A stretch of 64,000 nt of DNA from an uncultured Gammaproteobacteria bacterium. GTDB taxonomy: Bacteria > Pseudomonadota > Gammaproteobacteria > Arenicellales > Poriferihabitantaceae. Position 1 is the first letter of the stretch, and every line of letters starts with the position of its first letter. The stretch spans positions 26,117-90,116 of the forward strand of contig CALKKV010000011.1 in NCBI GenBank assembly GCA_937992195.1. The letters run 5' to 3'. Below, in pieces: positions 45,331 to 54,580 of this stretch. A program made the position numbers and the translations under genes. Under the pieces are notes generated by a model that ran no database searches, was not told the DNA's origin, and saw only the letters and a list, made by a program, of their open reading frames with translations.

Positions 45331-45825
45331 TTAGCTGTTGGAAACTACTAGCTTATAATCTGGAGTCGAGTTGAGCGGGCAAGAGTAAACATACTCGCCT
45401 TCTTCCAAATCGATTTCGTAGTCTTTAGTAACACCTAGAGCAAGGCCGCCACCGGAAACTTTAGGCAGGCGTACTTTATCGATGATGCTCTCGCCACGGA
45501 GATAAAAACCCAGCGGGTATTCAACGTTGACGTTGGTAACGCGAAAAATATATTTTCCCGGTTTCAGCTCCATTGACTTGGCTGCAGCTAGACGTTCTTC
45601 GGCGGTTTTTTCGTTGATGCGATCACAGTCCGCCTTTTTGGTGGATGAGTAACCGTGGTTGACGCCATTTTCACTTTCCACAAATTGACAGTTAACTTGA
45701 GTTAGTTCGATTATTTGAGCTTGTTCAGCCGAAGCAGTAAAGCTGTAGGCGGTGAATGCCATTGCAGTCGCCGCAACGGTACCCCTAAGCAGAGAAAGAG
45801 GTGATAAAGAGTATTTTTGTGCCAT
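45331..45825 (-). CDS. Secreted cupredoxin-like protein
   Basis: A 164-residue exported protein. The signal peptide (1-33, cleavage at ASA-EQ) is followed by a region with one Cys pair candidate and then a beta-rich part: PGKYIFRVTNVNVEYPLGFYLRG, GLALGVTKDYEIDLEEGEYVYSCPL and PDYKLVV, like the last strands of a cupredoxin. The usual copper ligands are not all present (Cys in YSCPLNSTPDY, but no His-Met after it), so copper binding is doubtful. I start at ATG 45825, where AGGAAACAG lies about 9 nt upstream, not at the far upstream frame start. No operon partner. Confidence 0.68.
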   Translation of the reverse strand: MAQKYSLSPLSLLRGTVAATAMAFTAYSFTASAEQAQIIELTQVNCQFVESENGVNHGYSSTKKADCDRINEKTAEERLAAAKSMELKPGKYIFRVTNVNVEYPLGFYLRGESIIDKVRLPKVSGGGLALGVTKDYEIDLEEGEYVYSCPLNSTPDYKLVVSNS

Positions 45826-46612
45826 TTGACTGTTTCCTGGATTAAGTTGAGTCGTAGATTTAGTACAAATCAACAGCAGAAGGTTCCCGATCTTATATCA
45901 AAATTAACACGATTTTATTCCCGCATTGTCCATCCTCATGCCAATATATTTGCGCTCACTATTTAGGTGTTGCGGGCACCAGGATTTTTGCAGTCACAAT
46001 GTGGTTTCTGGAAACGCAATAATAAGGACGGGCCGCATACGCGTTTTGATCTTGAATAACGAGTGATCGTCATTTATCCCGGCCAACAACATCCTGAACC
46101 TTGATTTGGCCGGCATCTGCCATTTGCTTTCGTCTTTCGCCGGCTTCTTTATCCGTCTTTATAATCGTAGGTTCGCTGTTCAAATGTAAGCCTGATTATT
46201 ATCGATCTGGATCGCTCGCGCCATGGTGATAGGGGCAGCGACAGTGCTTTCCGACTTAGCGAAAATCGAGCCGGCGATAGCAGTTCGAGTGACTAGTTTT
46301 TAGAAACTTGCCCATTTGGTTGATTTCTACCTATTTCTCCCGCAGAGGTTCATTTAGGAGGTTATGCTTGAAATCCAACAAACTACCAGGTTTTTACAGA
46401 TTTTGAGGCTAAGTAAGCCAGCATTCAAGCCAAAAACGGTGTTAAAAGCTGGATGAAAAAACTCTGTATTTCTCTCTTCAGGGTTTTGGCATTGCGTGTA
46501 TCGCGAGTAGTTGCTATGTCTTGCAATTACCCGATCATTTAAAGTGGTGATTCATTACTCAAGGTGTCAGGGTCTAATTGATACGAACTGCGATGCAATG
46601 GGAGTATTTTGG
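45826..46612. other. 787-bp intergenic region, possible small ORF
   Basis: This gap lies between two divergent genes. On the minus strand, 46070-46183 holds a 37-codon frame (TTG start, CAGG about 8 nt upstream) rich in charged residues (TDKEAGERRKQMADAGQIKV); it looks more protein-like than the rest but is unsupported otherwise. A plus-strand frame at 46511-46612 is an open extension upstream of the MscS start and is probably not translated. Confidence 0.45.
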
Positions 46613-49015
46613 ATGGAACAGCAAAAAGTGGATCGAAAGGGGCGTGCAAACAGAAGTCTTGCAGTATCATTGCCCAGTCTTCATTCCAGCACAAAAGTTC
46701 CCTTGTCAGCGATACGATATTTTTGTTTGCTTGTGCTCTTACTGACATCTACTGTCGGGCGAGCGCAAGATCAGATTAATACGGATGTAATCGATCAGTC
46801 TCTCGAGTCGATTTTATTCCAAACTTTCACCGTCGGCCTCACCGGCAATGGCGCAGTGGATAATGCCATTGGCACCGTCACCAAACATCGCTCCAGTATT
46901 CTGCTCTGTATTACCGAAAACGAAAAGGAGCTCGCTCAACTGAACAGTACAGTGGGTGAAGAGGCATTAAACGCACTTATCGAAAAAGAAGATGTAACTG
47001 TCGACGAAGCGCAGGTTGTTCAAAAAGCTAAGCGACTCCGTGATCGAATTCAGGAATGTAAAATTCTGCTCGGAAAAACCGAGAATGTGCTCGATCGTTT
47101 AACGACTCTACAGCTCGAAATTAACAAGCAAAAGTTACTTAAGAGAAACCCCAATCTTGGCACTCTTATGGTTGATGAATTCAATCATTTGCCGCAGTAT
47201 GTAGGTGGGTTGGTGAAAACGCAAAGTGCGTTACCCAATGTTTCTATTAAACCGTTATCTGCATTTGCCGCGATTTTAGCTATTTTTGGACTACTGTATT
47301 GGGGACTAAGGATACGGCGTAAAGCGGTTTTACCCGGGATAGATTTTGGCGTTTCTTTTTCCGCCCAGATAACTACAGCGGTTGGAAATCTGGCGAAGCG
47401 GTGGTCGCCCTTGTTGATGCCACTGATTTTTGCAGTGGCATTTATGGTGTTTTTTGTGGGCTATCAGTTCACCAATTCCAATCTTAATAAACTACTGCTT
47501 TTCGGGATTGGATTTGTATTTTTGCAAATCATTCTGCGCGCCGGGGTTCGTCGATATACCCGATATTTATCTGATACACAAAATATTGAATTTCCAGGCC
47601 AGACCCTTTACATCCGTCTGGTTATAGCATCTTGTTTGCTCAGTGCTTGGGTTTTGATAGTCACTTTAGGGGAAAGTCACGAGCTAACGCTGGGTGAATC
47701 GCTGTTTAGAACATTATTATCGATCAGCATCTTAGTGTCGCTCATCGTGTTGTCGCGTTTCCTAGTGCGTATACCCAATATACCCACCATTGCCGGAGTT
47801 GGCAGGTGGGTATCCACCGGTGTTTTCTATCTTGCGATTGTTCTCGAGGTTGGTGGCTACCACAACTTATCTCGATTTCTCTGGGGTGGTATTGTTTTTT
47901 CAGGAATCTCGTTAACTATCTTTTACGTCTTTGAAAAGATGTTAAGAGATTTTTACGACGGCTTGGAAATAGGGAATCGCCCGTGGCAGGTTCGTTTCCG
48001 CGGCGTGCTTTCGGTAGACGACCATGAGCCAGTGCCGGGATTGATCTGGATACGTCTACTGTCGATTATCGCGCTGTGGATCGCGCTGGGTGTTGGTGTA
48101 TTGAAGGCGTGGGGAACAGCAAACTCTGGCATTGCCTCGATCTTTGCGCACTTCCGAAACGGATTTAAGATTGGTGACAGCCTGCTGACGCCATTTCATA
48201 TTGTATTAGGCATCTTTGTATTTGCCATCCTGCTCATGATCTTCCGGTGGTTCAAGGATGGCTTGGATAAAAAACATTTGAGTAATTCCAGAATGGATTC
48301 GGGTGCGCGCGAAGCCATGGTAACTATCACCGGGTATCTAGGATTTATTGTTGCTGCGCTCGCCGGTTTATCCATCGCCGGGGTAGGGTTTGGAAATCTT
48401 GCAATTGTTGCAGGAGCGCTATCTCTCGGTATCGGTTTTGGTTTGCAGAATATTGTCAACAACTTCGTATCCGGCATTATCCTGTTATTTGAACGACCGA
48501 TAAAAACCGGCGACTGGATCGTGACGGGTTCAACGGAAGGCACTGTAAAAAAGATTCGCGTGCGATCTACCGAAGTACAAACGTTTGATCGTTCCAATGT
48601 CATTGTGCCGAATTCTGAATTGATCTCAGCGCCGGTGACTAACTGGACGCTAAGAGATAAATACGGCCGCGTTGTTATTCCCGTGGGTGTGGCTTACGGA
48701 AGCGATACTGAGTTGGTTGAAAAACTACTATACGAGGTGACTGAAGATATACCTGAAGTTATCAAGAACCGTCCTGCGCTGCCGATTAAAGTACTGTTTC
48801 TGGCCTTCGGCGATAGCACGCTTAACTTTGAGCTCCGGTTTTTTATTTTTGATGTCGGCTCAGTAACGGATGTTCGCAGCAAGTTACATTTCGCGATTGA
48901 TAAAGCGTTTCGCGAGCATAATATTGAGATCGCGTTTCCGCAGCGAGATATTCATATTCGATCTTCTTGTGCGGTAGACGCCAATCATTTTGCAGACGAA
49001 GCGGACGAGTCTTGA
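46613..49015 (+). CDS. Large MscS-family mechanosensitive channel
   Basis: An 800-residue inner-membrane channel. The signal sequence (33-51, ending GRA-QD) is followed by a periplasmic helical domain, about nine to eleven membrane segments, and the MscS core: pore helix GALSLGIGFGLQNIVNNFVSG, then LLFERPIKTGDWIVTG and FDRSNVIVPNSELISAPVTNW, and a C-terminal alpha/beta domain ending in FPQRDIHIR. It should open under membrane tension to release solutes after osmotic downshock. I choose ATG 46613, where GGAG lies 8 nt upstream; the frame is open further to TTG 46511. A strong terminator follows. Confidence 0.88.
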   Translation: MEQQKVDRKGRANRSLAVSLPSLHSSTKVPLSAIRYFCLLVLLLTSTVGRAQDQINTDVIDQSLESILFQTFTVGLTGNGAVDNAIGTVTKHRSSILLCITENEKELAQLNSTVGEEALNALIEKEDVTVDEAQVVQKAKRLRDRIQECKILLGKTENVLDRLTTLQLEINKQKLLKRNPNLGTLMVDEFNHLPQYVGGLVKTQSALPNVSIKPLSAFAAILAIFGLLYWGLRIRRKAVLPGIDFGVSFSAQITTAVGNLAKRWSPLLMPLIFAVAFMVFFVGYQFTNSNLNKLLLFGIGFVFLQIILRAGVRRYTRYLSDTQNIEFPGQTLYIRLVIASCLLSAWVLIVTLGESHELTLGESLFRTLLSISILVSLIVLSRFLVRIPNIPTIAGVGRWVSTGVFYLAIVLEVGGYHNLSRFLWGGIVFSGISLTIFYVFEKMLRDFYDGLEIGNRPWQVRFRGVLSVDDHEPVPGLIWIRLLSIIALWIALGVGVLKAWGTANSGIASIFAHFRNGFKIGDSLLTPFHIVLGIFVFAILLMIFRWFKDGLDKKHLSNSRMDSGAREAMVTITGYLGFIVAALAGLSIAGVGFGNLAIVAGALSLGIGFGLQNIVNNFVSGIILLFERPIKTGDWIVTGSTEGTVKKIRVRSTEVQTFDRSNVIVPNSELISAPVTNWTLRDKYGRVVIPVGVAYGSDTELVEKLLYEVTEDIPEVIKNRPALPIKVLFLAFGDSTLNFELRFFIFDVGSVTDVRSKLHFAIDKAFREHNIEIAFPQRDIHIRSSCAVDANHFADEADES

Positions 49016-49086
49016 CAAAGTATCTCGTGAAGGGCGATTGAATCGATAGGGATTCCGGATACGTCAAATAATTGACCCTAAAGAAA

Positions 49087-49120
49087 AAAGGCCCTGACGA
49101 ATTTCTACATCAGGGCCTTT
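49087..49120. terminator. Bidirectional Rho-independent terminator
   Basis: The 11-bp perfect stem AAAGGCCCTGA / TCAGGGCCTTT encloses a 12-nt loop. A-rich sequence before and T-rich after let it work on both strands, between the MscS gene (plus) and the LivJ-like gene (minus). Confidence 0.92.
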
Positions 49121-49162
49121 GTATTTTCACTATGGGATTATCGACCCATAGAAAGCGGCAGC

Positions 49163-50347
49163 TTAGCGATAGCCAACTGTGCTTACTTTTCCGCCGTCAA
49201 TAGCAACCTGGCGGTAGTTACCGGCGCTTTCGCCAGCGCCAATCAGCTCAACAGCTGAAGCACCAACGTAGTCGACATCGCCACCATCAGCAATAATTTT
49301 CAGCGCTTTTGCTAATTCACCAGGAAAGATTTTCTCACCCGGTGCGTTGGCAACGTCCATCACTTTATCCTTTAGCTTAGCGCTGTCAGAAGATCCAGCA
49401 GCCTGCATCGCGAGCATAATCAATGCAGCAGCGTCATAAGACTCGGCAGCGAAAGGACCTGCTTTGAAACCCGCGGCGGTTGCCATTTCAGCAAACTTTG
49501 CAGCACCTGGACTATCGGTTCCAGGGTTGGCGCCATAAGAGCCATTTAAGTCAGGACCAATTGCTTCTGGAAGCGCGTCACCCACCATGCCGTCAGGCAG
49601 GTAGAAAGTATCAAAAGCGCCAGTGTCTAAAGCCGCCTGGATAATGCCTTTACCGCCTTGGTCGATGTAGCCAGCGACAACCAAAACTTCACCGCCGGCC
49701 GCAGCGAGAGCGCCAACTTCAGCGCTGTAGTCACCTTTGCCATCTTCATGGGCAGAGTTAATGGTTACTGTGCCACCAGATTCAGTGAAATTCTTTTCGA
49801 TTGCTTCAGCCAAACCCTTACCGTAGTCGTTATTGGTGTAGGTCATTGCAATGTTCTTGACGCCTTTTTCATTCAGGATGTCAGAAACAATCACACCTTG
49901 ACGCGCGTCGGAAGGCGCTGTGCGGAAGAACAGACCATTGTCTTCGATTGTCGATAGTGCCGGAGAAGTGGCCGAAGGCGATACCATCACGATACCGTTT
50001 GGCATTGCGACGTTTTGTAGTGCAGCAGTGGTTACACCGGAACAGTCACCACCAACCAGCGCACTGACCTTGTCAGAAGTGATAAGTCTTTCCGCAGCAG
50101 CGGTGGCGGCAGCCGAGTCAGTACAAGTCGTATCACCGCGGACGCCTGTTACTGAAGACCCACCTAATAGCGCGCCACTGTCAGAAACTTCTTTGATTGC
50201 CAGTTCTGCGGCAGGACCCATATCGGCTACGATGGATTCGATAGCGCCAGTGAAACCCAGGAAGACCCCGATTTTCACATCTTCAGCATGCACAACTTGC
50301 GTGCCGGTTGTCGCCATTAGCGCTGAGGCTAGTAGTAGTTTTTTCAT
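49163..50347 (-). CDS. livJ: Branched-chain amino acid ABC transporter, periplasmic binding protein
   Basis: A 394-residue LivJ-type binding protein with a signal peptide (1-21, VHA-ED) and a type I fold: VKIGVFLGFTGAIESIVADMGPAAELA, ALVGGDCSGVTTAAL, RTAPSDARQGVIVSDIL, and AMTYTNNDYGKGLAEAI, described as the family blocks. It delivers substrate to the LivHM permease. The ATG has GAGGAG about 7 nt upstream. It is last in the transporter operon and 191 nt behind livM, so it may also have its own promoter or processing site for higher expression. The substrate may be a branched-chain amino acid or another compound, such as an amide or urea. Confidence 0.88.
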   Translation of the reverse strand: MKKLLLASALMATTGTQVVHAEDVKIGVFLGFTGAIESIVADMGPAAELAIKEVSDSGALLGGSSVTGVRGDTTCTDSAAATAAAERLITSDKVSALVGGDCSGVTTAALQNVAMPNGIVMVSPSATSPALSTIEDNGLFFRTAPSDARQGVIVSDILNEKGVKNIAMTYTNNDYGKGLAEAIEKNFTESGGTVTINSAHEDGKGDYSAEVGALAAAGGEVLVVAGYIDQGGKGIIQAALDTGAFDTFYLPDGMVGDALPEAIGPDLNGSYGANPGTDSPGAAKFAEMATAAGFKAGPFAAESYDAAALIMLAMQAAGSSDSAKLKDKVMDVANAPGEKIFPGELAKALKIIADGGDVDYVGASAVELIGAGESAGNYRQVAIDGGKVSTVGYR

Positions 50348-50538
50348 TCTTTATCTCCTCGATAATTATTGTAAACACAAGAGGTGTTCGTTGCGGTTTA
50401 CAGCTTCATGCTGCGTGTTTCTGAAATATCAATGCGAAAGCACGGGACCAAGCCAGTTTCGTTCGTAATGAAATTTCGAAAAGATTACCAGATTTTTTGC
50501 CTTTTGGTATTACGGTTGTATGAACGATGCGCCGATAA

Positions 50539-51915
50539 CTATTTGCTTGTTTCTGGAATGATGCCGCCGGGTGTGAATCGCATTACCAGTAGCAACACCA
50601 GTCCCATCACAACCAAACGCATATGTTGCGCGCTTTGCACTAAATGGTTCTTCACCGAGTTACCTTCAGGGAGCCACGCGGTCAACGTATTCATCAGCCA
50701 AACACCGGCAGGTTCGGCTTCGATCCAGACGAACCAGATTAGAAAACCGCCCAATATGGAGCCCAGGTTGTTGCCCGATCCACCAACGATCACCATTACC
50801 CAAATCAGGAAAGTAAATCGCAGCGGGATATATGATGTTGGCGTTAACTGGCCATCGAGAGTGGTTAGCATCGCACCTGCGATGCCACACACTGCGGACC
50901 CGAGTATAAAGATTTGAAGGTGTCGTCCGGTAACATCTTTACCCATGGCTTCAGCGGCGGTTTCATTGTCGCGAATCGCACGCATCATGCGGCCCCATGG
51001 GGAGTTCAATGCAAGCACACATAAAGTGAGAATAATAACCAACACAGCGGTGAACAAACCTGCGTAGCAAAGCTTAACGAATACGCCCGCGGACTCGGTG
51101 ATCGCTTCTTTTAATACGGCCTCTCTCGCCAATCCTTCAAGACCGGCTAAATCACTCGCGCGAAATTTCTCAACCAGTGAAATAAACCATTCGCTATGGT
51201 GCAAATCCAGTTCATAGGGTACAGGTCGGGACAGGCCGTTGACGTTTTTAACGCCACGGGTTAGCCAGTCTTCGTTCTTGAGAATAGCGACCACGATTTC
51301 AGAAATACCGAGAGTCGCGATTGCCAAATAATCTGAACGCAATCCTAAAGCGACTTTGCCAATGATCCATGCAGCGCCGGCTGCTAATACGCCACCCACA
51401 GGCCAGGACAAGATAATGGGCAAGCCGAGACCGCCAAGAAAACCTGTTTTCGCTGAGTCGGTGGCTTCCACTGCATCGACAGCAGGATCAAAGAAGCTTC
51501 GCGTCAGCATGTAGCCGGTTACCAGCACAGCAATCATCACGATGGTTTGGAATCGGCTGTTTTTAAGTTTTTTGTGTACCTGCCACGCGGCCACAATTGT
51601 GCCAACAAAACACAAGGCAGAAAACAAAATATTCCAGCTGCCAGCGGCCCAGGCATTGCCAACCGGTGGTGTTGATACCAGCATTGCTGCGGCACCGCCC
51701 AACGCGGCGAAACCCATGATGCCAATATTGAATAATCCAGCATAACCCCACTGGATGTTGACACCTAATGCCATGACGCTCGAGATCAAACATAAATTGA
51801 GGATAGTGAGCGATAGCGCCCATGATTGACCAACGCCGACTAAAATCAGGGCGCCAGCCATCGCGCTGAAAGCCAATGTGGCGCGTGTCGCATTATTTAA
51901 TTGGTTAAGCTTCAC
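50539..51915 (-). CDS. livM: Branched-chain amino acid ABC permease LivM
   Basis: A 458-residue permease, longer than usual (about 350-420) through insertions in the periplasmic loops (about 85-135 and 210-265). Marks are NIQWGYAGLFNIGIMGFAALGG near the N-terminus, LRSDYLAIATLGISEI, and the EAA-like cytoplasmic loop MRAIRDNETAAEAMGKDV. The start is GTG at 51915, inside the livH stop (GTGA overlap). It pairs with LivH to form the membrane channel of the transporter. Confidence 0.9.
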   Translation of the reverse strand: MKLNQLNNATRATLAFSAMAGALILVGVGQSWALSLTILNLCLISSVMALGVNIQWGYAGLFNIGIMGFAALGGAAAMLVSTPPVGNAWAAGSWNILFSALCFVGTIVAAWQVHKKLKNSRFQTIVMIAVLVTGYMLTRSFFDPAVDAVEATDSAKTGFLGGLGLPIILSWPVGGVLAAGAAWIIGKVALGLRSDYLAIATLGISEIVVAILKNEDWLTRGVKNVNGLSRPVPYELDLHHSEWFISLVEKFRASDLAGLEGLAREAVLKEAITESAGVFVKLCYAGLFTAVLVIILTLCVLALNSPWGRMMRAIRDNETAAEAMGKDVTGRHLQIFILGSAVCGIAGAMLTTLDGQLTPTSYIPLRFTFLIWVMVIVGGSGNNLGSILGGFLIWFVWIEAEPAGVWLMNTLTAWLPEGNSVKNHLVQSAQHMRLVVMGLVLLLVMRFTPGGIIPETSK

Positions 51916-52934
51916 AGTACTTTACCCTTAAATATTCCAGTGGGCCTGACCAGAAGAACGATTACAAGAATCATAAAGGAGACGGCAAATTTGTACTCTG
52001 TTCCCAGCAACTGCAGCAAGCCTTCTGGTGCCCATGATTCCGGCACCAAATACGTCACGACTTTTTTATAAGGGTAGGTAATAAGCACTTCAGAAAACGC
52101 AATTACGTAGCCTCCCACAATGGCGCCAATGGGCTGTCCAATACCCCCAACAATTGCCGCAGCAAAGATGGGCAATAACAGTTGAAAGTAGGTGAAAGGC
52201 TTAAAGCTTTTGTCGAGGCCGTAAAGAACGCCGGCTATAGTGGTGAGTGCTGCAGCAATAATCCAGGTGATGCGCACGACTTTATCGGGATCAATGCCCG
52301 ACAACAGCGATAAATCTTCGTTATCGGAATAGGCGCGCATTGATTTTCCGGCGCGAGTTTTTTGCAGAAACCAAAACAGTAACGCAACTAGAATGACTGC
52401 AATGACAACCGTAATTCCTTGAGAGGATTTAATCGCTAATCCCTCGTTTAAACCGGTAAGCGTTTTAAAATCTCGCGCTTTCATGATGAATCGTTCGCCA
52501 TCAAAGAACCGCTGGTCATCAGTGCCGATAATAAATCTTACCAGACCATTGACCACGAACATAACGCCAAGTGACGCCATTACCAAGGTAACTGGAGGAC
52601 TCTTTTTTGCGCGATAGTAGCGGTAGACAAATTTGTCGGTGACCAAACAAAGTAGCACCGTTCCCGCAATACCGAGGGGTAGCGCAAGCAGGGCAGTGGG
52701 CAGTGGCCCAAAGCTTACGCCAAGGGATTGTAGCCACCAGGTAACGAGAATCGTGACCATCGTGCCAAAAGCCATGACATCACCATGGGCGAAATTTGAA
52801 AATCGCAGTATGCCGTAAACCAATGTTACCCCCAGTGCACCCAGTGCAAGCTGAGAACCGTAAGCAAGACCCGGGATCAGAACAAAGTTAGTGAACACCA
52901 CAAGGGCATTTAAAATTTCGGTCATTTCTGGCAC
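51912..52934 (-). CDS. livH: Branched-chain amino acid ABC permease LivH
   Basis: A 340-residue permease with about eight membrane segments. Typical are GLAYGSQLALGALGVTLVYGI, RFSNFAHGDVMAFG and the cytoplasmic loop GKSMRAYSDNEDLSLLSGID (EAA-type). The start GTG at 52934 is supported by AGGAGG 5 nt upstream; this ribosome site lies within the last codons of livF. It is coupled to livM downstream. Confidence 0.92.
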   Translation of the reverse strand: MPEMTEILNALVVFTNFVLIPGLAYGSQLALGALGVTLVYGILRFSNFAHGDVMAFGTMVTILVTWWLQSLGVSFGPLPTALLALPLGIAGTVLLCLVTDKFVYRYYRAKKSPPVTLVMASLGVMFVVNGLVRFIIGTDDQRFFDGERFIMKARDFKTLTGLNEGLAIKSSQGITVVIAVILVALLFWFLQKTRAGKSMRAYSDNEDLSLLSGIDPDKVVRITWIIAAALTTIAGVLYGLDKSFKPFTYFQLLLPIFAAAIVGGIGQPIGAIVGGYVIAFSEVLITYPYKKVVTYLVPESWAPEGLLQLLGTEYKFAVSFMILVIVLLVRPTGIFKGKVL

Positions 52935-52935
52935 T

Positions 52936-53637
52936 TTAACCTCCTAAAAACGAGCGTCGGACTTCGGGATTTGCCAACAATGCTTCTCCGGTATCGGTGT
53001 ATCGATTTTCTCCGGTGACAAGGACGTATCCGCGGTCGGCAATATTTAAAGCCTGCCGCGCATTTTGTTCCACCATTAAAATTGCCACCCCTGCAGCGCG
53101 CACCTCGAGAATACGGTCAAATAATTCGTCCATGACAATGGGAGAGACCCCTGCGGTTGGTTCATCCAGCATTAATACCGCTGGGCGGGTCATTAGCGCG
53201 CGACCTACCGCGACCTGTTGACGTTGCCCCCCTGAAAGTTCTCCTGCAGGCTGACGGCGTTTTTCTTTCAGAATAGGGAATAACTCAAACACCATATCTC
53301 TGGTTTCAGAGATATCGTCTTCTCGCAGAAAAGCGCCCATCTCAAGGTTTTCTTCCACAGTCATTGAGACGAATACATTGCTGGTTTGTGGAACAAATGC
53401 AACGCCGTGGGCAACCCGCGCTTGTGGACTTAAGTCGGTAATCTCATTTCCATCAAGCAATACCTTACCTTCATTAAGGTCCAACATCCCCAGCATGGCC
53501 TTCATTGCTGTGGACTTGCCGGCGCCGTTTGGGCCGACAATCACGGCAATTTCGCCTTTATCTACACCAATGGTGCAGTTATTCAGAATGTCAGCACCGC
53601 CATAACCCCCGCGTAAATTTTCTCCAATTAAATACAT
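52936..53637 (-). CDS. livF: Branched-chain amino acid ABC ATPase LivF
   Basis: A 233-residue ATP-binding protein: Walker A GPNGAGKST (35-43), Q-loop FVPQTSNVF, signature LSGGQRQQVAVGRALM, Walker B AVLMLDEPTAG, and switch His replaced by VEQNARQAL, the LivF-type sequence. It energises the transporter with LivG. The ATG overlaps the livG stop (TAATG). Confidence 0.93.
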   Translation of the reverse strand: MYLIGENLRGGYGGADILNNCTIGVDKGEIAVIVGPNGAGKSTAMKAMLGMLDLNEGKVLLDGNEITDLSPQARVAHGVAFVPQTSNVFVSMTVEENLEMGAFLREDDISETRDMVFELFPILKEKRRQPAGELSGGQRQQVAVGRALMTRPAVLMLDEPTAGVSPIVMDELFDRILEVRAAGVAILMVEQNARQALNIADRGYVLVTGENRYTDTGEALLANPEVRRSFLGG

Positions 53638-54437
53638 TAGATCCCTGCGCCAGGTTGACTACTCTTTGGCGTTTGGTTTTTTAAACCAGTGCCCAAATAG
53701 GCTTCGATAACATCTTCATTATTCTTTACTTCTTCTGCGGTTCCTATTGCGAGTATCCCGCCTTCCGCCATCACGATCACTGGGTCACAAAGGCGTGAGA
53801 TAAAGTCCATATCATGTTCGATCATACAAAAAGTATAGTTGCGCTCCTTATTCAGCCGTAAAATGGCGTCACCAATTTCACTGAGCAAGGTGCGGTTTAC
53901 TCCGGCCCCAACTTCGTCGAGCAGCACAACTTTAGCGTCCACCATCATGGTACGACCAAGTTCCAGTAATTTCTTTTGGCCACCAGAAAGATTACCGGCA
54001 AGTTCAGTCGCTACATGCTTTAGATTGAGAAACTCAATAACCTCTTCGGCTTTCTCGCGCACGCGCTTTTCTTGTGCCCGCATCTCACTGCGCTTGGTCC
54101 AGGCTTTCCATATGTTTTCGCCAATCTGGCTGCCGGGAACCATCATGAGATTCTCAATTACCGAGAGACGGGAGAATTCATGGGCTATCTGAAAGGTTCG
54201 TAGCAGCCCTTTATGGAATAAATCATGAGGCTTGAGGCCGGTAATATCCTCTCCAGCAAGCAGAATTTGGCCTTCAGAGGGTGAATAAAGTCCAGCAACG
54301 ATATTAAATAATGTTGTTTTGCCTGCACCATTCGGTCCGATTAGGCCTGTGATTGATCCCTCAGCAATTTCGATGCTTGCATTATTGACGGCTTGAATGC
54401 CACCAAAATTTTTGGATACAGATTGGACTTTAATCAT
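53637..54437 (-). CDS. livG: Branched-chain amino acid ABC ATPase LivG
   Basis: A 266-residue ATPase: Walker A GPNGAGKTT (34-42), LLRTFQIAHEFSRLSVIENLM after the Q-loop, signature LSGGQKKLLELGRTMM, Walker B VVLLDEVGAGV, and switch IEHDMDFI. Note Glu-Val after the Walker B Asp (DEV) where most have DEP. I choose ATG 54437, where the family N-terminus begins; the frame is open to TTG 54479. It is first of the livGFHMJ order, 144 nt after gshA on the same strand. Confidence 0.92.
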   Translation of the reverse strand: MIKVQSVSKNFGGIQAVNNASIEIAEGSITGLIGPNGAGKTTLFNIVAGLYSPSEGQILLAGEDITGLKPHDLFHKGLLRTFQIAHEFSRLSVIENLMMVPGSQIGENIWKAWTKRSEMRAQEKRVREKAEEVIEFLNLKHVATELAGNLSGGQKKLLELGRTMMVDAKVVLLDEVGAGVNRTLLSEIGDAILRLNKERNYTFCMIEHDMDFISRLCDPVIVMAEGGILAIGTAEEVKNNEDVIEAYLGTGLKNQTPKSSQPGAGI

Positions 54438-54580
54438 ATCGATGGCAACCCGAGTTGATCGCCGAAATATTGTGATCAAAAACAGCGTATTTTATTGTAG
54501 CTTCGCATTGCGCAAAGCTAGATGAGTTCCCTATGGGATTCGCTGATTTTAACATTAGTGAGCGGGAATGCAGGAAAAAG

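Noticed and set aside
45331..45825. Functional blue-copper protein
   Set aside because: The His and Met ligands expected after the Cys are not present, so only a cupredoxin-like fold is claimed.
45331..45873. Longer start for the cupredoxin-like protein
   Set aside because: The extra 16 residues precede a complete signal peptide; ATG 45825 has a good ribosome site.
46511..46612. N-terminal extension of the MscS-type protein from TTG 46511
   Set aside because: The extension has no family support; ATG 46613 has GGAG at 8 nt.
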